DNA of 64,000 bases. Origin: an uncultured Pseudomonadota bacterium. Lineage in GTDB: Bacteria; Pseudomonadota; Gammaproteobacteria; Burkholderiales; Burkholderiaceae_C. The notes beneath the pieces were generated by a model. That model was not told the DNA's origin, did not search any database, and saw only the letters and a list, made by a program, of their open reading frames with translations. The stretch is from the NCBI GenBank assembly GCA_945952465.1, contig CAMFIB010000004.1:1-64000 (forward strand). The letters run 5' to 3'. A program made the position numbers and the translations under genes. Shown in pieces: positions 58,795 through 64,000 of the stretch (its first letter is position 1; each line of letters starts with the position of its first letter).

Positions 58795-59175
58795 ATGACG
58801 ACGATCAAGACCAGCCTCGCCGCCGCCATGCTGGCGGTTGGCGCCCTCGGCGCCGTGGCGTCGGCGCCGGCCGCGGCACAGGCCGTGTTCCAGGTTCAGG
58901 TGGCGCCACCCGCGCCGCGCTACGAGGCCATTCCGCCGCCGCGCGGCGGCTACGTGTGGGTACCGGGCTACTGGGACTGGCGCGGCAACCGCCATTTCTG
59001 GCGCGCCGGCTACTGGGAACGCGCCCGCCCCGGCTACCACTACGCGCCGGCGCGCTGGGTGCAGGTCGGCAACCACTGGGAAATGCACCGTGGCTATTGG
59101 GGCCGTGGCGACCGCGACGGTGACGGCATTCCCAACCGCTACGACCGCCACCCCAACAACCCCTACCGCCGCTGA
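58795..59175 (+). CDS. Small exported aromatic-rich protein with DRDGDG tail, paralogue 1
   Basis: 126 residues. Signal peptide ending APAAAQA; then a Pro-rich stretch; then repeated Tyr/Trp-Gly motifs (YVWVPGYWDWRGNRHFW, AGYWERARPGYHY, ARWVQVGNHWEMHRG) of YXWGXW-like type; then RDGDGIPNRYDRHPNNPYRR, which looks like a single calcium-binding thrombospondin type 3-like motif. Such BcpO-related proteins are common in Burkholderiales and have no assigned function. AAGGAG precedes the ATG. Confidence 0.85.
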   Translation: MTTIKTSLAAAMLAVGALGAVASAPAAAQAVFQVQVAPPAPRYEAIPPPRGGYVWVPGYWDWRGNRHFWRAGYWERARPGYHYAPARWVQVGNHWEMHRGYWGRGDRDGDGIPNRYDRHPNNPYRR

Positions 59176-59196
59176 TACCGCCGTCATGGCGGCCCC

Positions 59197-59234
59197 AAAG
59201 CCACCGCACCCCAACCCGGGGCCGGTGGCTTTTT
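59197..59234 (+). terminator. Terminator after paralogue 1
   Basis: AAAGCCACCG and CGGTGGCTTT enclose a 16-base loop that can itself pair, followed by T residues. Confidence 0.85.
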
Positions 59235-59335
59235 GCTGGGCGCCACGCGTCTGGCGCTGTGGGTTTTGCATTGCTTCTGACGTTCCGTTACCCGCCAGGG
59301 CGCATGCGGCGTCAACCGTACATCGCGACACAGGG

Positions 59336-59352
59336 CTTCACACAAGGCTGCG
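59336..59352 (+). promoter_or_regulatory. CTTCACA-type element before paralogue 2
   Basis: CTTCACA - CAA - GGCTGCG: the first half matches the other copies, the second has drifted. It lies 70 bases upstream of the start. Confidence 0.3.
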
Positions 59353-59422
59353 TTCGCTTGGCAGATCGTTTACCTGGGTTGGCCACGATGAAGGCTCCAA
59401 CAACTCGCTGAAGGAGAAAACG

Positions 59423-59851
59423 ATGAACAAGACCCCATTGCGCCTGATCGCTGTCGCCCTCGCCACCGGTACCCTGGCGGGTGTGGCTGCCCCGGCAATG
59501 GCGCAGACCGCCTACCCGTCCTATCGGGCCTACGAAGACCGCGACGAGGCCCGCTTTGCGCCGCCGCAGCCGCGCGCCGAGGCCGCTCCGCCAACCCGCC
59601 CGGGTTTCATCTGGACGCAGGGCCACTGGGACTGGCAGGGTGACCGCTACGTGTGGCAGTCCGGCCGCTGGGAACGCGACCGCAGCGGCTACGTCTACCA
59701 GCCCGCCCGCTGGGTGCCGGTGGGCGACCATTGGGAGTTCCGCCAGGCGCAGTGGGTGCCCGACGCCGGCTACCGCCAGATGCGCGACCGCGATGGTGAC
59801 GGCGTGCCGAACCGCCTCGACCGCTACCCCGACAACCCGCACCGCAGCTGA
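59423..59851 (+). CDS. Small exported aromatic-rich protein with DRDGDG tail, paralogue 2
   Basis: 142 residues, same plan as the gene at 58795: signal peptide ending APAMAQ, Pro/Ala spacer, aromatic repeats (TQGHWDWQGDRYVWQSGRWE, ARWVPVGDHWEFRQAQ), and a terminal DRDGDGVPNRLDRYPDNPHRS. It carries about 16 extra residues between the signal peptide and the Trp repeats. AAGGAG precedes the ATG. Confidence 0.85.
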   Translation: MNKTPLRLIAVALATGTLAGVAAPAMAQTAYPSYRAYEDRDEARFAPPQPRAEAAPPTRPGFIWTQGHWDWQGDRYVWQSGRWERDRSGYVYQPARWVPVGDHWEFRQAQWVPDAGYRQMRDRDGDGVPNRLDRYPDNPHRS

Positions 59852-59873
59852 CGCGCGATCGGCCAGCCGGCCG

Positions 59874-61160
59874 CTACGCCCGACCTGAAGGCACCGCCCC
59901 CTCCCGGGGCGCTGGGTGCCCGACGTCGGGCGTTGCCACGTGTTCGGGCCGCACCCCCACGCCCACCAGCCAGGCCGGCACCGCGCGCAGCCACGGCATG
60001 CGGTTGGCCAATCGCAAGGGCCAGGGCAGCCCGCTCGCTGGCGACTGGCTGGCCGAGGCCAGCACCGGCACCAGCAGCCGGTTCTGCACCGCCACCTGCA
60101 GCCGCTGCACCACCCGCGTGGGCCACAGCCGGCGCTGCTGCACCTGCTGGCAGAAGGGTGCCAAGTCCGCCCCTCCCACGGCAGCGTCGGCCAGCGGGGC
60201 GGCCAGCAGGTTGGCCGTGGCCACGGCATCCTGGATGGCCAGGTTGATGCCGACACCGCCCACCGGCGACATGGCGTGCGCGGCGTCGCCGATGCACAGC
60301 AGCCCCGGCTTCCACCAGCGCTCCAGCCGGTCCACCGACACGCTGAGCAGCTTCACGTCGTCCCAGCTCGCGATGAGGTGCGCGCGGTCGGCGAACAACG
60401 GTGCGGCCGCCACCAGCTCGTTGCGGAAGGCCGGCAGCCCGCGCGCCTGCAGGGCCGCGATGCCGCCCTTGGCGATGACGTAGGCGCACTGCCAGTAGCT
60501 GCCGCGGTTCAGCATCGCCAGGAAATGGCCGGCGCTGATGCGGCCGCCGGTGGTGTCGGGGTCGCCGGGGTGGCGCGGCAGGCGCAGCCACAGCACGTCG
60601 ATCGGCGCGCCGAGGTCTTGCACCACCAGGCCAGCGGCCGACCGCACGACGGAGCGCCGGCCGTCGGCGCCGATGGTCAGGTCGGCGTGCACGGTGAAGG
60701 TGCTGCCGTCGGCGCGGCGCGCGGTGACACCACGCACTTGGCCGCCGTGCTCGACCACGCCGGTGCACTCGGCCTGCATCAGCAGCCGGAAGCCGGCGTA
60801 ACGCTCGGCCTCGTCGCTCAGAAAGTCCAGGAAATCCCATTGCGGCATCAGCGCGATGAAGCGGCACCGGGTGCGCACATGCGCGAAGTCGGCAATGACG
60901 GCGTCGTGGCCGTTGACGCTGGCGTTGAGCTGGCGCACCTCGTCGTGCGGGCGCTGCAGAAAGGCGTCGAGCAGGCCGAGTTCGTGCATCACTTCCAGGG
61001 TGGAGGGGTGCACCGTGTCACCACGGAAATCGCGCAGGAAGTCGGCATGCTTTTCCAGCACCACGACGTCGATGCCCGCCCGCGCCAGCAGCAGGCCCAG
61101 CATCAACCCGGCCGGGCCGCCACCGGCGATGCAGCACCGCGCTGACAGGTCTTGTTGCAT
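59874..61160 (-). CDS. FAD-dependent aromatic monooxygenase family protein
   Basis: A 428-residue PHBH/UbiH-family flavoprotein: FAD motif CIAGGGPAGLMLGLLLARAG near the N-terminus, DTVHPSTLEVMHELG, and the second FAD motif LCIGDAAHAMSPVGGVGINLA. It probably hydroxylates an aromatic or similar substrate using NAD(P)H and oxygen. It lies against the direction of the four small exported-protein genes and is not obviously related to them. A longer start would add 16 residues. Confidence 0.88.
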   Translation of the reverse strand: MQQDLSARCCIAGGGPAGLMLGLLLARAGIDVVVLEKHADFLRDFRGDTVHPSTLEVMHELGLLDAFLQRPHDEVRQLNASVNGHDAVIADFAHVRTRCRFIALMPQWDFLDFLSDEAERYAGFRLLMQAECTGVVEHGGQVRGVTARRADGSTFTVHADLTIGADGRRSVVRSAAGLVVQDLGAPIDVLWLRLPRHPGDPDTTGGRISAGHFLAMLNRGSYWQCAYVIAKGGIAALQARGLPAFRNELVAAAPLFADRAHLIASWDDVKLLSVSVDRLERWWKPGLLCIGDAAHAMSPVGGVGINLAIQDAVATANLLAAPLADAAVGGADLAPFCQQVQQRRLWPTRVVQRLQVAVQNRLLVPVLASASQSPASGLPWPLRLANRMPWLRAVPAWLVGVGVRPEHVATPDVGHPAPREGAVPSGRA

Positions 61161-61202
61161 GCGCTTCACACACCTTCGCAATGGGGACGGCCCATTACAC
61201 CC

Positions 61203-61219
61203 CTTCATGCAACTTTGCA
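61203..61219 (+). promoter_or_regulatory. CTTCACA-type direct repeat before paralogue 3
   Basis: CTTCATG - CAA - CTTTGCA, 67 bases upstream of the start. A second, closer match (CTTCACA - CAC - CTTCGCA) lies at 61164-61180, at the FAD gene start. Confidence 0.45.
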
Positions 61220-61286
61220 CAGCCGTGGGGTCGGCTTCACCCCCGGCGCCCATCATGAAGCCATCAACCCACGAAGGAGAAACGTC

Positions 61287-61628
61287 ATGTTGAAAACCCG
61301 TGTCATCGCAGCATCCCTCGCCATCGGCACCCTCGGCGCGATTGCCGCCACGCCGGCCTCGGCCTTCACGTCGGTGGGCCTGCAGTTCTCGGCGCCCGGC
61401 GTGAGCGTGGCCGCCACCAACAGCCCGTATTACGGCGGTGGCTATGGCTATTACCCGAACAACGGCTACTACAACCCGGGCTACCGCCACGACAACCGTT
61501 GGGACCACAACCGCTGGGACAACCGCGGCCGCCACACCGGCTGGCACAACGGCGGCCGGCGCGACCGCGACGGCGACGGCGTGCCCAACCGCTGGGACAG
61601 CCGCCCCAACAACCCGTACCGCCGTTGA
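61287..61628 (+). CDS. Small exported protein with DRDGDG tail, paralogue 3
   Basis: 113 residues. Signal peptide ending TPASAF, then a Gly/Tyr/Asn-rich stretch (YYGGGYGYYPNNGYYNPGYR), a His/Trp/Arg stretch, and RDRDGDGVPNRWDSRPNNPYRR. It shares the signal peptide style, leader and tail with the others but has replaced the Trp-Gly repeats. AAGGAG precedes the ATG. Confidence 0.85.
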   Translation: MLKTRVIAASLAIGTLGAIAATPASAFTSVGLQFSAPGVSVAATNSPYYGGGYGYYPNNGYYNPGYRHDNRWDHNRWDNRGRHTGWHNGGRRDRDGDGVPNRWDSRPNNPYRR

Positions 61629-61690
61629 CGCAATGAGGGCCACCGCCTACAGGCGCTGACAGCGCCGGCCGACAGGCAGGCGAAGGCCTG

Positions 61691-61707
61691 ATTCACACAA
61701 TCCAAAC
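61691..61707 (+). promoter_or_regulatory. CTTCACA-like element before paralogue 4
   Basis: ATTCACA - CAA - TCCAAAC, only the first half resembles the others; 45-60 bases upstream of the start. Confidence 0.25.
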
Positions 61708-61752
61708 GTGGACAACCAAGTCCTCCCCCTCAACCCCGAAGGAGAAACAACC

Positions 61753-62127
61753 ATGCTGAAGAAAACCATCATTGCCCTCGCCGTGACGGCGAGCACCCTC
61801 GGCGCCATGGGCGTCAGCACGCAGGCCGTTGCGGCCAACGTGACGGTCGTCACCCTCGCCCCGCCGGCGCCGCGCGCCGAACGCGCACCCGCCCCGCGCC
61901 GCGGCTACGTGTGGGCCCCGGGCTTCTGGGACTACAACGGCCGCAGCTACGTCTGGCGCACCGGCCACTGGGAGCGTGAACGCCCCGGCTACCGCTTTGC
62001 CCGCAGCGAATGGGTTCAGGTGGGCGACCACTACGAACGCCGTGGCGGCTGGGCCCGTGGCGACCGCGACCACGACGGCGTGGCCAACCGCTACGACTCG
62101 CACCCGAACAACCCGAACCGCAACTGA
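61753..62127 (+). CDS. Small exported aromatic-rich protein with DRDGDG-like tail, paralogue 4
   Basis: 124 residues, closest to paralogue 1: signal peptide ending QAVAAN, Pro-rich spacer, aromatic repeats (YVWAPGFWDYNGRSYVWRTG, SEWVQVGDHYERRGGW) and the tail GDRDHDGVANRYDSHPNNPNRN, where one Gly of the metal-loop motif is His. AAGGAG precedes the ATG, as in all four genes. Confidence 0.85.
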   Translation: MLKKTIIALAVTASTLGAMGVSTQAVAANVTVVTLAPPAPRAERAPAPRRGYVWAPGFWDYNGRSYVWRTGHWERERPGYRFARSEWVQVGDHYERRGGWARGDRDHDGVANRYDSHPNNPNRN

Positions 62128-62180
62128 CGGTGCCGGTGCGGCGGACCCCGATGGCCCGCCGAGGAAAATCCACCCCTTGC

Positions 62181-62209
62181 AAGCGCCACCCGTGGGGTGG
62201 CGCTTTTTT
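62181..62209 (+). terminator. Terminator after paralogue 4
   Basis: AAGCGCCACC and GGTGGCGCTT form a 10-bp stem with a short loop and six T residues. Confidence 0.92.
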
Positions 62210-62230
62210 CTGGCCGCTGAAAACGCAGCT

Positions 62231-62539
62231 TCAGGTCGGTGAACTGCCGAAGGGGTCGGGCATGAGCAGGTCGGGCTGCGTGTCGCCGGCCACCGGCTGA
62301 GCGGCGGCGGCGGGAGCCGCCTTTTTTGCCGCCGAGGCGCGGGTCTTGCCAGCCTGCACGCCAAGCGCGGCGGCGTAGTTGATGGCCAGCGCATGCACGA
62401 CGGCGGCGGTGATTTCAGGGCTGGAGATGCCGGCCGACGCCACGATGCCGCGGGCGTACTGCAACTGGTGCTGCGTGACCACGGCCGCCATTTCCAGGCG
62501 CGCTTCGGTCTCGTCGCTCAGGGAAGTGCGGGTGCCCAT
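62231..62539 (-). CDS. Hypothetical alanine-rich protein
   Basis: 102 residues starting MGTRTSLSDETEARLEMAAV. Predicted largely helical in the first 70 residues, with an Ala/Lys/Pro-rich C-terminus ending MPDPFGSSPT. No signal peptide, membrane segment or known motif visible. The upstream frame extension is not credible as protein. Convergent with paralogue 4. Confidence 0.65.
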   Translation of the reverse strand: MGTRTSLSDETEARLEMAAVVTQHQLQYARGIVASAGISSPEITAAVVHALAINYAAALGVQAGKTRASAAKKAAPAAAAQPVAGDTQPDLLMPDPFGSSPT

Positions 62540-62669
62540 GGTATCTGCTCCTCTGTCGGTCGTCTTGTCGGGGTCTGTCGCGGCACCGTCATTTTCGGCC
62601 CGCCTGCGGTGGGCCACAAGCCGCGCGGCGGAGAAACGTCTCGGGTGGGCAACAACGCGCACCGGCCCG

Positions 62670-63473
62670 TCAGTGGACGTGGTGGGCGTGGGCCGCCAGG
62701 CTGGCCAGCGACACCAGGCCCATGCCCAGCACCAGCCAGACGATCTGCGCGGCGGTCTGCGGGCCACTGAGCCGCTTCTGCAGCTGCGGGATCAGGTCGG
62801 CCAGCGCCACGTAGACGAAGCTGCTCGCCGCCACCGCCAGGAAGTACGGCAGAAAGCCCTGCAGCCGCTCCACCAGGAAAAAGCCGACCAGCCCGCCGAG
62901 CGCCGTCACCGCGCCGGCCAACGACACTTTGAGCAGCGCCGCACGCGGGTTGGCCGACGACTGGCGCAGCACGACCAGGTCGCCGATGTGGTGCGGCACC
63001 TCGTGCGCCATCACCGCCACCGCCGCCAGCACGCCGAGCCGGAAGTCGGCGATGAAGGCCGACGCGATCAGGATGCCGTCGCCAAACGCGTGCAGGCCGT
63101 CGCCGGTGAGCACCGCCCAGCCACCCTTGCCGCTGCCGTGGGTGTGATGGTGGTGGCCGTCGTGGTCATGGCCGGCGTGCCCGTCGTGGCCATGGCCCTG
63201 CTCGTGCGCGTGGTGGTACAGCTCGGCTTTGTCGAGCAGGAAGAAGAACACCAGGCCGACCAGCAGCGTGGCGAACAGGTCGCGCGCCGGCAGGCCGGTC
63301 TCGAAGGCCTCGGGCAGCAGGTGCATGAAGGCGGTGGCCAGCAGCGCCCCGGCGGCCAGGCTGAGCATGTGGGCCGTGTAGCGCGCCAGCACGCCAAAGC
63401 CGAGCAGCGCGGCGAGCCACACGCTGCCGATGCCGGTGACCAGCGTCGCGCACAGGATTGCTACCAAAGTCAT
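62670..63473 (-). CDS. ZIP-family divalent metal transporter
   Basis: A 267-residue membrane protein with about seven helices. The family motif AHEVPHHIGDL (HxxxHxxGD) and FMHLLPEAF are present, and a histidine/aspartate-rich cytoplasmic loop (about residues 86-112, HAHEQGHGHDGHAGHDHDG) binds metal, most likely zinc. The start ATG and first codons fall within a dispersed repeat copy. Confidence 0.92.
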   Translation of the reverse strand: MTLVAILCATLVTGIGSVWLAALLGFGVLARYTAHMLSLAAGALLATAFMHLLPEAFETGLPARDLFATLLVGLVFFFLLDKAELYHHAHEQGHGHDGHAGHDHDGHHHHTHGSGKGGWAVLTGDGLHAFGDGILIASAFIADFRLGVLAAVAVMAHEVPHHIGDLVVLRQSSANPRAALLKVSLAGAVTALGGLVGFFLVERLQGFLPYFLAVAASSFVYVALADLIPQLQKRLSGPQTAAQIVWLVLGMGLVSLASLAAHAHHVH

Positions 63474-63527
63474 AGCTACAACATCATATTCCGCGCTGAC
63501 TTGCGCCGGAATTCATTCCAAAAATCA
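63460..63527 (+). repeat. Dispersed repeat, copy 5 (at the ZIP gene start)
   Basis: GCTAC-N7-ATAGC, 9-base spacer, ATATTCCGCGCTGACT, TGCGCCGG and an A-rich tail. It covers the first five codons and the leader of the ZIP gene, antisense to it. Confidence 0.7.
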
Positions 63528-63528
63528 A

Positions 63529-63551
63529 CAAAAAGCCGCCCATGGGCGGCT
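63529..63551 (-). terminator. Terminator of the dienelactone hydrolase gene
   Basis: AGCCGCCC and GGGCGGCT around an AT centre; on the minus strand it is followed by TTTTTGTTGATTTTT. Confidence 0.75.
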
Positions 63552-63571
63552 GGGAGGCGGCAGCGGGTGCT

Positions 63572-64000
63572 TCAGGCCACGCCGTGCGACTTGAACCAGG
63601 CCAGCGCGCGTTTCCAGCCGTCTTGCGCGGCCTCGGCGCGGTAGCTGGGGCGGTAGTCGGCATGGAAGGCGTGCGGGGCGTCAGGGTACACCACAAATTC
63701 CGATTTTTTCGCCGCCGCGCTGCCGTCGGCCAGCGCGTCCTTCATCTGGTTGACGCTGGTCAGCGGAATGCCGGTGTCCTGCCCGCCGTAGAGGCCCAGC
63801 ACCGGGCCGTGCAGTGTCTTGGCCACGTCGACCGGATGCGTTGGGTTGTTGGCGCTGGCCTGACCCACCAGCCGGCCGTACCAGGCCACACCGGCCTTGA
63901 CCTGCGGGTTGTGCGCGTCGTACAGCCAGGTGATGCGGCCGCCCCAGCAGAAGCCGGTGATGCCCAGCTTCTTGTTGTTGCCACCGTTGGCCTGCGCCCA
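63572..64000 (-). CDS. Dienelactone hydrolase family protein, 3' part of gene (cut by window edge)
   Basis: The last 142 residues of an alpha/beta-hydrolase of the carboxymethylenebutenolidase type. The catalytic cysteine nucleophile is in [10 protein letters not shown], the acid is probably the Asp in [10 protein letters not shown] and the histidine that of [11 protein letters not shown]. Such enzymes open dienelactones in chlorocatechol breakdown, but many relatives have other substrates. The N-terminal part, including any signal peptide, lies beyond position 64000. Confidence 0.9.
   Translation of the reverse strand, partial: WAQANGGNNKKLGITGFCWGGRITWLYDAHNPQVKAGVAWYGRLVGQASANNPTHPVDVAKTLHGPVLGLYGGQDTGIPLTSVNQMKDALADGSAAAKKSEFVVYPDAPHAFHADYRPSYRAEAAQDGWKRALAWFKSHGVA

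Overview
The window is 64 kb of a high-GC chromosome from a betaproteobacterium, most likely a Comamonadaceae member (Burkholderiales). The evidence is the fused aroA-cmk gene inside the gyrA-pheA-tyrA-aroA/cmk-rpsA-ihfB-lapAB-hldE1-hldD run, the Burkholderia-type porin, the family-typical dispersed repeats and the overall protein style. I cannot name the genus. Both ends are cut: thrC runs off the left edge and a dienelactone hydrolase gene off the right. I saw no phage, insertion sequence or CRISPR array.

Layout. 0-6.2 kb: the alaA-hom-thrC amino-acid operon (minus), a Mth938/DUF498-domain gene, bcp and phoH. 6.2-20.3 kb: an OmpA-family protein facing a long plus-strand housekeeping run (gyrA, pheA, tyrA, aroA-cmk, rpsA, ihfB, lapA, lapB, hldE1, hldD, a ComEA-like protein) with stop/start overlaps late in the run. 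20.4-26.1 kb: a single-chain 5-oxoprolinase, crcB, a small membrane protein and xdhC. 26.4-39.7 kb: a molybdenum/tungsten locus. 39.8-48.6 kb: an EgtB/SenA-like protein, an SDR epimerase, a ferredoxin-type reductase, a PHP phosphatase, an EamA transporter, YciO, an M50 protease, trpS, a response regulator and tRNA-Ser(CGA). 48.6-58.7 kb: a bifunctional penicillin-binding protein, a TRAP binding protein, dxs-ispA-xseB, and a Rieske oxygenase coupled to a sulfurtransferase. 58.8-64 kb: four paralogous small exported proteins around an FAD monooxygenase, then a ZIP transporter and the cut hydrolase.

The most interesting part is the molybdenum/tungsten locus. Five 24-bp sites with the geometry of the E. 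coli ModE operator (9-bp half, 6-bp gap, 9-bp half) sit in front of: a TonB-dependent outer-membrane receptor coupled to a TupA-like tungstate/molybdate-binding protein; a general porin; a small Mop-like protein; a region between two full-length ModE paralogs; and the divergent pair modABC / lipoprotein-nifQ. The region between the two modE genes contains what looks like a separate plus-strand transcription unit of about 130 nt that begins at a ModE site and ends at a strong intrinsic terminator, so it may be a ModE-controlled small RNA. Taken together this suggests one regulon covering outer-membrane entry, periplasmic capture, inner-membrane import, storage and delivery of molybdenum. No nitrogenase gene is in view, although a NifQ homologue is.

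A second theme is a dispersed repeat of about 45-70 bp with five copies in the window (1912, 12641, 20355, 43172, 63460). All share a short inverted repeat, a fixed 9-bp spacer and a CGCTGACT-type core. Three copies overlap coding sequence: the 3' end of alaA with the start of hom, the interior of aroA, and the start of the ZIP gene.
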